Below are positions 1 through 8,020 of a DNA stretch of 64,000 bases, piece after piece. The notes under the pieces are model-generated. The model worked only from the letters and a program-made list of their open reading frames with translations. It ran no database searches and was not told the origin of the DNA. The position numbers were made by a program, and so were the translations under genes. How positions within the stretch are numbered: position 1 is the stretch's first letter; every line of letters starts with the position of its first letter. The stretch lies in the NCBI RefSeq assembly GCF_003355515.1, contig NZ_CP031367.1:1054001-1118000 (forward strand), given 5' to 3'. The DNA comes from Aliarcobacter trophiarum LMG 25534. GTDB lineage: Bacteria; Campylobacterota; Campylobacteria; Campylobacterales; Arcobacteraceae.

Positions 1-573
1 GCTCCATATTATAATAAACCAACTCAAGAGGGACTATATCAACACTACAAAACAATAGCACAAAGTGTTGAAATTCCATTTATGCTTTACAATGTCCCAG
101 GACGTACTGCTGTTGATTTGTTACCAGAGACTGCAATTAAGCTTTTTGATGATGTAAAAAATATTTATGGTATAAAAGAGGCTACAGGTTCATTAGAACG
201 GGCTACTGCTCTTATGTCACAAAGAGAAAATTTTTTGGTATTTTCAGGAGATGATGGAATAGATTTTCCAATGCTTGTAAGTGGAGCAAAAGGGATAATT
301 TCTGTAACTTCAAATTTAGTTCCAGATTTAAAAGTTAAACTTGTAAATAGTGTATTTAATAAAGATTATGAAACTGCACTAAAAATTCATAATGATTTAT
401 ATGAACTAAACAAAGTTCTATTTTGTGAAAGTAATCCAATTCCAATAAAAGCAGCAATGTATTTGTCTGGTCTTTTAGATAGTTTAGAATTTAGGTTACC
501 ATTAACAAAACCTAGTAGAGAAACAATAGATAAATTAGAAAAAATTTTAAAAAAATATGAGGTAATTAAATAA
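1..573 (+). CDS. dapA: 4-hydroxy-tetrahydrodipicolinate synthase, 5' end outside window
   Basis: Condenses pyruvate with aspartate semialdehyde in the lysine/diaminopimelate pathway (cytosolic TIM barrel). The reading frame is open from base 1, so the start lies upstream; 190 C-terminal residues are visible of a family that is normally about 290-300. The YNVPGRT segment carries the conserved active-site tyrosine, and GIKEATG contains the Schiff-base lysine (codon at 175-177). The C-terminal helical part (NPIPIKAAMYLSGL, then FRLPL) is typical of the family. The stop overlaps the next start by one base (TAATG), suggesting translational coupling. Confidence 0.95.
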   Translation, partial: APYYNKPTQEGLYQHYKTIAQSVEIPFMLYNVPGRTAVDLLPETAIKLFDDVKNIYGIKEATGSLERATALMSQRENFLVFSGDDGIDFPMLVSGAKGIISVTSNLVPDLKVKLVNSVFNKDYETALKIHNDLYELNKVLFCESNPIPIKAAMYLSGLLDSLEFRLPLTKPSRETIDKLEKILKKYEVIK

Positions 574-1352
574 TGAGTTGTAATATGAAGGGTAAAACTT
601 TAGTAATTTCAGGTGGTACAAAAGGTATAGGGAAAGAGTGTGTGTATAAATTTGCAAGCAATGGAATAAATGTTGCATTTACATATAATTCAAATGGTGA
701 AATAGCTCTTGAAATTTGTAAAGATGTTGAAGCAAAATTTGGAGTAAAATGTCGTGCATATCCTTTTAATATATTGGAACCAGAAAAATATGGTGAACTT
801 TTTGAAGAGATAGATAAAGATTTTGATAGAGTTGACTTTTTCATATCAAATGCAATGATTTATGGTCGTGCTGTTGTTGGCGGATATGGTAAATTTATGA
901 AACTAAAACCTAGAGGTTTAAACAATATTTACACTGCAACTGTAAATGCTTTTGTTTGTGGTTCTCAACAAGCTGCAAAAAGAATGCAAAAAATAGGTGG
1001 TGGAGCAATAGTATCCTTATCATCAACTGGTAATTTAGTGTATATAGAAAACTATGCAGGACACGGTACAAATAAAGCTGCAGTTGAAGCAATGGTTAGA
1101 TATGCAGCAAATGAGTTAGGAGAGTTTGGAATTAGAGTAAATGCAGTTTCAGGAGGACCAATTGATACAGATGCTTTAAAAGCATTTACAAACTATGAAG
1201 AGGTAAAAGCAAAAACTGCTGAATATTCTCCTTTAAATAGAATTGGTCAACCAGAAGATTTAGCACAATCTTGTTATTTCTTATGTACAAATGATGCTTC
1301 ATGGATAACAGGACATACATTAATTGTTGACGGTGGGACAACTTTTAGATAA
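573..1352 (+). CDS. FabL-like enoyl-ACP reductase (SDR family)
   Basis: A 259-aa short-chain dehydrogenase with an N-terminal Rossmann motif (SGGTKGIG), a mid-protein NA motif and a Tyr-x6-Lys active-site pair (YAGHGTNK), the spacing of enoyl-ACP reductases rather than the Tyr-x3-Lys of ordinary SDRs. The segments SLSSTGNLVYIENY and VSGGPIDTDALK closely resemble Bacillus FabL from memory, so the likely reaction is NADPH-dependent reduction of enoyl-ACP in fatty acid synthesis. It sits between dapA and pgsA with one-base overlaps on both sides. A second in-frame ATG exists at 585. It could instead be an SDR of other specificity; no expression or biochemical clue is visible. Confidence 0.8.
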   Translation: MSCNMKGKTLVISGGTKGIGKECVYKFASNGINVAFTYNSNGEIALEICKDVEAKFGVKCRAYPFNILEPEKYGELFEEIDKDFDRVDFFISNAMIYGRAVVGGYGKFMKLKPRGLNNIYTATVNAFVCGSQQAAKRMQKIGGGAIVSLSSTGNLVYIENYAGHGTNKAAVEAMVRYAANELGEFGIRVNAVSGGPIDTDALKAFTNYEEVKAKTAEYSPLNRIGQPEDLAQSCYFLCTNDASWITGHTLIVDGGTTFR

Positions 1353-1894
1353 TGTCAAAAGCTTTAAACCTACCAAACATCTTAGCTCTATTTAGAATAG
1401 CATTAGCTCCACTAATGCTATGGTTTTTTGTGGATAGAGACAACACTATATTTTCATCTTGGCATCCCTCTTGGTTTGACTATTTTGCGGGGCTTATATT
1501 TATAATAGCTAGTGTTACTGACTTTTTTGATGGTTTTATTGCTAGAGCTTGGAATCAAATAACAAAGCTAGGTGGGATTTTAGATCCACTTGCAGATAAA
1601 ATGCTAGTACTTGCTGCTTTTTTGGGACTTATGGTTATAGATAGAGCTAGTGCTTGGGCTGTATTTCTAATACTTTCAAGAGAATTTTTCATAACTACTC
1701 TTAGAGTTGTTGCAGTTGCTGAAGGAAAAGATGTGGCTTCAACAATGGCAGGAAAAGTAAAAACAGTAGCTCAAATGTTTGCTATTGGATTTTTAATAAT
1801 GAATTGGCCATATGCTACAACTTTACTTTGGTTTGCAGTTATTTTAACTCTCTACTCTGGTTATGAATACACTAGAGACTATTTCAGAATTTAA
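1352..1894 (+). CDS. pgsA: CDP-diacylglycerol-glycerol-3-phosphate 3-phosphatidyltransferase
   Basis: A 180-aa integral membrane enzyme that makes phosphatidylglycerol phosphate from CDP-diacylglycerol. The CDP-alcohol phosphotransferase motif (D-G-x2-A-R-x8-G-x3-D-x3-D) is complete near residues 63-85 (FFDGFIARAW, then GGILDPLAD). Several hydrophobic helices flank it. The start ATG overlaps the previous stop (TAATG), and the stop is nine bases before the TTG start of the next gene, so it belongs to the same operon. Length is normal for the family. Confidence 0.93.
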   Translation: MSKALNLPNILALFRIALAPLMLWFFVDRDNTIFSSWHPSWFDYFAGLIFIIASVTDFFDGFIARAWNQITKLGGILDPLADKMLVLAAFLGLMVIDRASAWAVFLILSREFFITTLRVVAVAEGKDVASTMAGKVKTVAQMFAIGFLIMNWPYATTLLWFAVILTLYSGYEYTRDYFRI

Positions 1895-1902
1895 GGCTTT
1901 TT

Positions 1903-2961
1903 TTGGGTACTATCACTTTTTTACTTGTATTATCTTTTTTAGTATTTTTTCATGAGCTAGGTCACTTTTTAGCTGCTAGATTTTTTGGCGTTAAGGTTCA
2001 TGTTTTCTCTATTGGGTTTGGAAAACAAATCTATTCAAAATATTGGGCAGGGACAACGTGGCAAATTGCATTAATTCCACTTGGTGGATATGTAAAAATG
2101 AAAGGTCAAGATGACTCTAAACCAACTCTAAATGAGAGTGGAGATGATTCATATAACACAAAAAAACCTTGGCAAAGAATAGTTATACTATTTGCTGGTC
2201 CTTTTGCAAACTTTCTTTTGGCAGCAATTATCTATTTTGCGATAGCTTTAATGGGTGCAAAAACTTTAGCTCCAACAATTGGGAATATTAGTCCTAATTC
2301 AGTTGCTTTTGAAGCTGGTCTAAAAGAGAATGACAAAATTTTAAAGATAAATGAGACTGAGATAAAAGCTTGGGATGAGATAGGAAAAGTAATTACAACA
2401 ACTCAAGGGGCTTTACAGTTTTATATCCAAAGAGATAATCAACTCTTAATAAAAATTATAAATCCACAAATATCAGATAGTCAAAATATGTTTAATGAAA
2501 GAATCAAAAAAAGAATGATAGGAATTGCTCCAAAAGGAGAAGTTGTTACGTTGGAATTAGGTTTTTATGACTCTTTAGCTTATGCTTATGATAAAACTAT
2601 TTTTGCTTCTACTATGATATTTCAAGGTGTTCAAAAATTAATTACTGGAATAATTCCATCTAGTGAAGTTGGTGGTGTTATTAGTATTGGAAAAATTATT
2701 AGTGATGCAAGTGAGAGCTCTTTTATTGCACTTCTTACAATCACTGCACTAATTTCTGTGAACTTAGGAGTTCTAAATCTTCTACCAATTCCTGCCCTTG
2801 ATGGTGGACATATTATGTTTAATCTATATGAGATGATCGTTAGAAGAAAACCTAGTGATCAGGTTTTTATGTTTTTAACAATTTTTGGATGGTTGATTTT
2901 GGGAAGCCTAATGCTTCTTGGAATTTACAACGATATAAATAGAATTTTTTTAAATAATTAG
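1903..2961 (+). CDS. rseP: RIP metalloprotease RseP (site-2 protease, M50)
   Basis: A 352-aa membrane zinc protease that cleaves within membrane segments (anti-sigma factors, signal-peptide remnants). HELGH lies at residues 17-21 in the first membrane helix. A single PDZ domain occupies roughly residues 120-200 (GNISPNSVAFEAGL). The second zinc motif NLLPIPALDGGH is near residue 295, followed by the last membrane helices. The start is a TTG eight bases after the pgsA stop, and it places HELGH at the expected depth. One PDZ domain rather than the two of E. coli RseP is usual for many bacteria. Confidence 0.93.
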   Translation: MGTITFLLVLSFLVFFHELGHFLAARFFGVKVHVFSIGFGKQIYSKYWAGTTWQIALIPLGGYVKMKGQDDSKPTLNESGDDSYNTKKPWQRIVILFAGPFANFLLAAIIYFAIALMGAKTLAPTIGNISPNSVAFEAGLKENDKILKINETEIKAWDEIGKVITTTQGALQFYIQRDNQLLIKIINPQISDSQNMFNERIKKRMIGIAPKGEVVTLELGFYDSLAYAYDKTIFASTMIFQGVQKLITGIIPSSEVGGVISIGKIISDASESSFIALLTITALISVNLGVLNLLPIPALDGGHIMFNLYEMIVRRKPSDQVFMFLTIFGWLILGSLMLLGIYNDINRIFLNN

Positions 2962-2970
2962 AGGTTTATT

Positions 2971-3654
2971 ATGGAAAAAACAACTGCTACTAGAAATTTA
3001 AATAGTTTAATCACTAAGGTTGAAGCTGCGAGACTTAAAATATCTGAATACCATATTGTTAAAATTATAGGTATCTCAAAATATTCAACAGCAGAAGATA
3101 TAAAAACACTTTATGAAGTAGGACAAAGAGCTTTTGGTGAAAATAAGGTTCAAGATTTAAAAGATAAAATGCAAACTTTAGATGAATTTCCTATAGAGTG
3201 GCACTTTGTAGGAACTTTACAAAAAAACAAGATAAACAATCTAATAGATTTAAACCCTACTTTAGTTCACTCTTTAGATAGTCTTGATTTAGCTATTGAG
3301 TTAAACAAAAAACTTGAAGCAAAAAACAAGAAAATGTCATGTTTACTACAAATAAACTCTGCTTTTGAAGATACAAAATCAGGAGTTGATCCAAAAGAGG
3401 CAGTTGATATTTATAAAAAAATTATTAATCTATGTCCAAATATTATTTTAAAAGGTGTTATGAGCATTGGTGCTAATGTTGAAGATGAAGATATCATAAA
3501 AAAATCATTTCAACTTACTAAAAAAATATATGAGGAACTAGTACCACTTGGAGCTAGATATTGTTCAATGGGCATGAGTAATGATTTTGAATTAGCAATT
3601 GCTTGTGGTTCAAATTTGATACGAGTTGGCTCAACTCTTTTTAAGAACCTATAA
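2971..3654 (+). CDS. YggS/PLPBP family pyridoxal-phosphate homeostasis protein
   Basis: A 227-aa cytosolic PLP-binding protein of the alanine-racemase N-terminal-like fold, involved in vitamin B6 and amino-acid homeostasis without a known reaction. The PLP lysine is K37 in IGISKYS. RAFGENKVQD, EWHFVGTLQKNK and CSMGMSNDFELAI are the family's signature segments. It follows rseP by nine bases with AGAGG upstream of the ATG and probably ends this operon; 93 bases of non-coding sequence follow. Confidence 0.92.
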   Translation: MEKTTATRNLNSLITKVEAARLKISEYHIVKIIGISKYSTAEDIKTLYEVGQRAFGENKVQDLKDKMQTLDEFPIEWHFVGTLQKNKINNLIDLNPTLVHSLDSLDLAIELNKKLEAKNKKMSCLLQINSAFEDTKSGVDPKEAVDIYKKIINLCPNIILKGVMSIGANVEDEDIIKKSFQLTKKIYEELVPLGARYCSMGMSNDFELAIACGSNLIRVGSTLFKNL

Positions 3655-3747
3655 ATATAAATTCAATATCAATTATTATAAGCTTATTTAAGATACCTTT
3701 AAAAATTATTTATCTATACTTCCAGATAATATAATTAAAGGACTTTA

Positions 3748-5148
3748 ATGTTTCTTCATCTTTCTTCAAAATCACGTTTCTTTTTAAATATGGTTTTAAG
3801 CCAAATTGGTTTTGCAGCTATTAGTACAGTTGCAATTTTAAGTGAACATACTATCTCTGCTATCATAGCTGTAAATATTGTATTTGCTGCAATTGTTGGC
3901 TATATAAACTATAATTCAATGCAAAGAGTTGTAGGTGGTATAAATAGGATTAAAGAGTATATAGAGAATCTTATGGATTATATGTTTTTCAATACAAATA
4001 ATATAAGAAAAGCAGAATATATCAAAAATGATGATATTGGAGAGATATTAAAAGAGCTAAATATATATTTTGAAAAATATGACAAAATGAGAAAAGACGA
4101 TATGCATGTTCTAGGAGATATGGTAATAGCACTTGATAAAGTTGCTCAAGGTATTTATAATACACAAATAAATTCAACAACTTCAAACTTTATGGTTCAC
4201 ACTTTAAAAGAGGTTGTAAATAAGATGTTAAGTAGATCAAACAAAAATATGGAAGATTTAGTTAATATTGTTGGACTTTATTCTGAGCATGACTATAGAA
4301 ACCAAATGAACATAAATCCTATCTTAAAAGGTAAAATGAGACTTACTATGGAGAGAATTAATCAATTAGGATTAGAGCTAAATAGTAATGCAAAAGAGAA
4401 CCTAAGAAATGGTGATGCTTTAGAGAAAAACTCAATCACTATGAATAGAAGTGTTGAAAACTTAGCGAATAAAGCAAATGCACAAGCAGCTAGTTTAGAA
4501 GAGACTGCTGCTGCTCTTGAAGAGATTACAGGCATTACAAAAAATAATACTCAAAATGCTCAAAAAATGTCATCTTTAAGTAAAGATGTAAAAGATAGTG
4601 TAGTTCTAGGTGAAAATTTAGCAAATAAGACAGCTAGTTCTATGGATGAGATAAATGCAAAGGTAGAAGCTATAAATGAAGCTATTGAAGTAATTGATCA
4701 AATTGCTTTCCAAACAAATATTTTAAGTCTAAATGCAGCAGTTGAAGCTGCAACTGCTGGTGAAGCAGGAAAGGGGTTTGCTGTTGTTGCTCAAGAGGTA
4801 CGAAATCTAGCAAATAGAAGCGCAGAAGCTGCAAAAGAGATAAAAGATTTAGTAGAGAATGCAACAAGTAAAACAAATGAAGGTAAAAAAATATCTGATG
4901 ATATGAAAACTGGATACAACAACCTAAATAAACTTATCTCTGAAACTATAAATATTATTCAAGATGTAAGTATTGCTTCTAGCGAACAGCTAAAAGGAAT
5001 TGAACAGATAAATGATGCAGTATCTGTTTTAGATAGAGTAACTCAAGAGAATGCCTCTGAAGCTAGTAATGTTGCACTAATTGCAAATGAAACTTTAAGT
5101 ATGGCAAAAATTTTAGTGGAAGATGCAAAAACAAAAAAAGTAAGCTAG
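3748..5148 (+). CDS. cetA: CetA-like energy-taxis transducer (methyl-accepting chemotaxis protein)
   Basis: A 466-aa transducer with two closely spaced membrane helices (about residues 12-32 and 35-53) and essentially no periplasmic domain, then a long HAMP/helical region and a full cytoplasmic signalling domain with the hub near residues 310-355 ([15 protein letters not shown], then [13 protein letters not shown]). It lacks the C-terminal CheR-docking pentapeptide found on the receptors at 51044 and 54916. The absence of a ligand domain and the PAS gene nine bases downstream match the Campylobacter CetA/CetB pair, in which CetB senses redox via FAD and signals through CetA. The name is by architecture and neighbourhood. 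Confidence 0.8.
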   Translation: MFLHLSSKSRFFLNMVLSQIGFAAISTVAILSEHTISAIIAVNIVFAAIVGYINYNSMQRVVGGINRIKEYIENLMDYMFFNTNNIRKAEYIKNDDIGEILKELNIYFEKYDKMRKDDMHVLGDMVIALDKVAQGIYNTQINSTTSNFMVHTLKEVVNKMLSRSNKNMEDLVNIVGLYSEHDYRNQMNINPILKGKMRLTMERINQLGLELNSNAKENLRNGDALEKNSITMNRSVENLANKANAQAASLEETAAALEEITGITKNNTQNAQKMSSLSKDVKDSVVLGENLANKTASSMDEINAKVEAINEAIEVIDQIAFQTNILSLNAAVEAATAGEAGKGFAVVAQEVRNLANRSAEAAKEIKDLVENATSKTNEGKKISDDMKTGYNNLNKLISETINIIQDVSIASSEQLKGIEQINDAVSVLDRVTQENASEASNVALIANETLSMAKILVEDAKTKKVS

Positions 5149-5157
5149 GAGCTTTAT

Positions 5158-5553
5158 ATGTCAAAAGAGATACTACTTGATGATTATACTTTTTTGGTAA
5201 GCGAAACAGATGAAAAAGGTGTAATAATCTTTGCTAACGATGATTTTTGTAGAATTGCTGGTTATGATATTGATGATTTAATTGGTAAACCGCACAATAT
5301 AATAAGACACCAAGATATGCCAAAAATTGCATTTAAAGATTTATGGGATACTATTAGAAAAAGTGTTATTTGGACTGGATATGTAAAAAATCGTGCTAAA
5401 AATGGTGATTTTTATTGGGTCTATGCGACAGTTTTTCCTACAGTAACAAGTGATGGTTCAAAGGGCTATCTCTCTTGTAGAAGAAAAGCCAATAGAGTTG
5501 AAATAGAAACTCATGAAAAACTATATAAAGAGCTTATATTAAAAGAGAGTTAA
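5158..5553 (+). CDS. cetB: CetB-like PAS-domain energy sensor
   Basis: A 131-aa soluble protein made almost entirely of one PAS domain (about residues 10-115). The segments FCRIAGYDIDDLIGKPHNI, RHQDMPKIAFKDLW and VKNRAKNGDFYWV match the FAD-binding PAS of Aer and CetB. No membrane segment is present. It lies nine bases after cetA with GGAG before its ATG, so the two are very probably co-transcribed and the products interact: CetB detects electron-transport or redox state and CetA passes the signal to CheA/CheW. FAD binding is inferred from family resemblance. Confidence 0.82.
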   Translation: MSKEILLDDYTFLVSETDEKGVIIFANDDFCRIAGYDIDDLIGKPHNIIRHQDMPKIAFKDLWDTIRKSVIWTGYVKNRAKNGDFYWVYATVFPTVTSDGSKGYLSCRRKANRVEIETHEKLYKELILKES

Positions 5554-5563
5554 CCTCTCTTTT
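5541..5563. terminator. Bidirectional terminator hairpin between convergent genes
   Basis: Perfect 9-bp inverted repeat AAAAGAGAG / CTCTCTTTT with a 5-nt loop, followed by ATTTTAG on the plus strand and TTTTAATA on the minus strand. It covers the cetB stop codon and touches the last bases of the convergent cytochrome gene. Confidence 0.65.
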
Positions 5564-5900
5564 ATTTTAGCTTATCAAAAAGATTATACTCTCTCCAATA
5601 TATATCTAAAGCCTCTTTTAATTCATCATCACTTAATCTTGTTTTTCTTTTTAGACCAAACCTTTTTATAATAGATTCAGACATTAGACTTCCCTCTTTT
5701 GTTGGATTTTTCAAAAAGTCAAACATTGCATTTTTCACATCCTCTTCATTACTATACTCTAGCAAGTATCTATAAAAATATTTATCAATAGTTACAGGAA
5801 TTTTATTGTGACAAGTTATACAATTCTTTTCATAAATATTTTTAGAATTTGAAAAAGCAAAAACAGAAGCCAAACATAACAAAAACACTACTCTTACCAT
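5562..5900 (-). CDS. Small periplasmic monohaem cytochrome c-like protein
   Basis: A 112-aa protein with an N-terminal signal peptide (about residues 1-17, ending FAFS) and one haem c motif CITCH near residue 31. The rest is charged and helical, with no close resemblance to a named cytochrome family. Its start overlaps the end of the histidine kinase gene by seven bases, so it is the last gene of the DUF1104/regulator/kinase/cytochrome operon. The partner is not evident; it could be an electron carrier or part of a redox sensing unit with the kinase. Confidence 0.7.
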   Translation of the reverse strand: MVRVVFLLCLASVFAFSNSKNIYEKNCITCHNKIPVTIDKYFYRYLLEYSNEEDVKNAMFDFLKNPTKEGSLMSESIIKRFGLKRKTRLSDDELKEALDIYWREYNLFDKLK

Positions 5901-7081
5901 CTTATTTTTATCCTTGTTCCTACATCAATTTTAGAGATAACATCTATTTTTAAATCATACTCTTTTGCTATAAGAGATACAATATTAAGCCCAATTCCAA
6001 AACCACCTACACTTTTGTCAAACCTTTTATATCTTGTAAATAAGCTTTTTAAATCCTCTTTACTAATACCCTTTCCACTATCTTCAATTATCATTAATCC
6101 ATCTTTTAAAGTAACTTTTATAAAACCTTTAAATTTGTTGTATTTTATTGCATTTGAAATAATGTTATCTATTAGTTTTGATAGTTTTTTTATATCGCAA
6201 TCTATAAAAACATCATCTTTTATATCTAAAATAAATTCTACTCTTTTACTATTTGCAATTGATTTAAAAAAATCAACTCTTTGATTTAATATTTCTGAAA
6301 AATCAATTTTTTCATTGTTTGAAATTATCTGATTATTTAAAGAGACAAAAGTTAAATCTTCATATATATTTGAGATAGTTTTTGCCCCTATTTCTATACG
6401 ATTTATCTTTTTTGCTAACTTCTCATCTATACTATTTTTATCTATCATCTGTATATTTGATAGTATTGCAGTTACAGGTGTGTTTAGCTCATGAGTTGTA
6501 TCTTTTATAAATCTATCAAGCATCAAAATTGCTTCTCTCATAGGTCTTAAAAAAAGTTTTGCAATATAGTATCCAATAGTAAGTAGTATAAAAAATGAGA
6601 TAAAAAACCAAAATATAATCTTATATTTAATATTCAAAAACCAAAGATTATCATCTTCTATCTCAACTATTACATATTTACTCCCTAAATAATAAGCTTC
6701 AGGCTCTTTAATTAGGTGAATATATCCATCTTTTATATATATTACTTTATCAAGTTTTACATCTTTCATCTTTAAGTTCGAGAAAATTATCTTTTTTGAA
6801 CTATCATAAATAGCAGAGCTAAATCTCTCATCTCTTGGATAAATATCAGATTTATCTATATTTATATGTAGCTCTTTTAGATTTGCAATTTGAGTATTTG
6901 AGTAATTTTGAAGAGTTTGTCTTTTTTCTTGAAGCATTAAATCTTTTTTGAATTGATAATATAAAAAAGTGATAGCACTCAAAATAAGTAAAACTAGTAT
7001 TGAGTATATTAAACTAAACCCAATAATGGTTCTAGTTTCACTCTTTGTTAAATCTATACCCGAGTTTTTTAAGACTAACAA
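5894..7081 (-). CDS. Two-component sensor histidine kinase
   Basis: A 395-aa membrane kinase with a transmembrane helix near residues 20-42, a periplasmic sensor of about 110 residues and a second helix near 150-175. The H-box is DTTHELNTPVTAI, the N-box ISNAIKYNKFKG, and the ATP-binding glycine motifs are EDSGKGIS and GGFGIGLNIV. The TTG start at 7081 overlaps the regulator gene by 44 bases; no in-frame ATG occurs before the first membrane helix, so a non-ATG start is needed, and the exact codon is uncertain. It pairs with the OmpR-type regulator just upstream. The signal is unknown. Confidence 0.87.
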   Translation of the reverse strand: MLVLKNSGIDLTKSETRTIIGFSLIYSILVLLILSAITFLYYQFKKDLMLQEKRQTLQNYSNTQIANLKELHINIDKSDIYPRDERFSSAIYDSSKKIIFSNLKMKDVKLDKVIYIKDGYIHLIKEPEAYYLGSKYVIVEIEDDNLWFLNIKYKIIFWFFISFFILLTIGYYIAKLFLRPMREAILMLDRFIKDTTHELNTPVTAILSNIQMIDKNSIDEKLAKKINRIEIGAKTISNIYEDLTFVSLNNQIISNNEKIDFSEILNQRVDFFKSIANSKRVEFILDIKDDVFIDCDIKKLSKLIDNIISNAIKYNKFKGFIKVTLKDGLMIIEDSGKGISKEDLKSLFTRYKRFDKSVGGFGIGLNIVSLIAKEYDLKIDVISKIDVGTRIKIRW

Positions 7082-7706
7082 TTTTATCTTTTCCTAAAAT
7101 CTTTCTAAGATTTTTTATATATGTTCGTAAAGAGTTATCGCTATACTCCTCATCATAATCCCACACAAAGTCATATATCCTATCATGAGATAACAGTTCA
7201 TTTGGATTTTGAAGAAAAAACTTCAATAGTTTTAACTCTTTTAAATTTAATTTTACCTCTTCACTATCGTATTTTAGCTCATTTGAGATTGTATTAAATG
7301 TAACATTTGGAGAAATCTCAACTATCTCATTTTTATTTGCAAACTCTTTTTTTATTAGAATCTGAACTCTTAAAAGAAGCTCTTTTATCTCAAAAGGTTT
7401 TCTAATATAATCATCACAACCACTTAAAAAACCCTCTTCTAGTGAACTCATTGAGTTTAAAGATGTTATAAATATTGCTGGAGTTGTTTTCCCAGTAGCC
7501 CTAGCCTCTTTTAGAACTTCAAAGCCATTTTTTTTTGGAACATTTACATCAAGAAGTAAAACATCAAAGTGCTCTTCATAGATTTTTGCTAAAGCTTCTT
7601 CTCCATCATAAACACAAATAACATCAAACCCCTCTTCAATAAAATATTCAAAAACAGTTTCACTTAAATTATAATCATCTTCAAGTAGTAAAATTTTACT
7701 CTTCAT
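7038..7706 (-). CDS. OmpR-family response regulator
   Basis: A 222-aa regulator: receiver domain (phospho-acceptor Asp near residue 53 in LLLDVNVPKKNG; acidic pocket LLEDD; KPFEIKELL lysine) followed by a winged-helix DNA-binding domain ending YIKNLRKILG...LGYRFNKE. I chose the ATG at 7706; an upstream in-frame TTG at 7712 is possible. It overlaps the DUF1104 gene by 11 bases and the kinase gene by 44, indicating tight co-translation. It presumably controls genes in response to the adjacent kinase; no target site was identified. Confidence 0.88.
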   Translation of the reverse strand: MKSKILLLEDDYNLSETVFEYFIEEGFDVICVYDGEEALAKIYEEHFDVLLLDVNVPKKNGFEVLKEARATGKTTPAIFITSLNSMSSLEEGFLSGCDDYIRKPFEIKELLLRVQILIKKEFANKNEIVEISPNVTFNTISNELKYDSEEVKLNLKELKLLKFFLQNPNELLSHDRIYDFVWDYDEEYSDNSLRTYIKNLRKILGKDKIVSLKKLGYRFNKE

Positions 7707-7938
7707 CTTCAATTATCTTTCTTTCAGGTATCTCAACTAATCTCTTTTCATATTGAGCTTTTTCATATGTATTCATTTTTCCTAATCTTACATCTAGCTC
7801 TTTTTGGAAATCTGCCATATCTTTCTCATCCACAAAACCAATTATCTCTATTAGCTCTTGATTACTCATTTGGCTAAAATTCTCTTTTGCAAAAGAGGAG
7901 ATAGACAAAAGTAAAACAAATAAAATAACTCTATTCAT
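7696..7938 (-). CDS. Small periplasmic DUF1104-type protein
   Basis: An 80-aa protein with a signal peptide (about residues 1-17, ending SSFA) and a short charged helical region (FSQMSNQELIEIIG, VDEKDMADFQKEL) typical of the DUF1104 family found in Campylobacter and Helicobacter. Such small proteins often precede two-component genes in this phylum, so it may be an accessory sensor or a target. I chose ATG 7938 (with GGGG just upstream) over the TTG at 7947. It is the first gene of the operon and diverges from the ABC exporter gene. Confidence 0.75.
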   Translation of the reverse strand: MNRVILFVLLLSISSFAKENFSQMSNQELIEIIGFVDEKDMADFQKELDVRLGKMNTYEKAQYEKRLVEIPERKIIEDEE

Positions 7939-7984
7939 AAACCCCAACTTTTTATTTTTATACTATAAAAGAACTGTATAATAA

Positions 7985-8014
7985 TTGTTGATTATAGCTA
8001 AAAATTGATATAAT
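7985..8014 (+). promoter_or_regulatory. Candidate promoter giving a leaderless exporter mRNA
   Basis: A perfect TATAAT at 8009-8014 lies 18 bases after TTGTTG (7985-7990). The expected transcription start coincides with the exporter ATG at 8021, and no Shine-Dalgarno sequence is present before it. Confidence 0.45.
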
Positions 8015-8020
8015 AAATCT

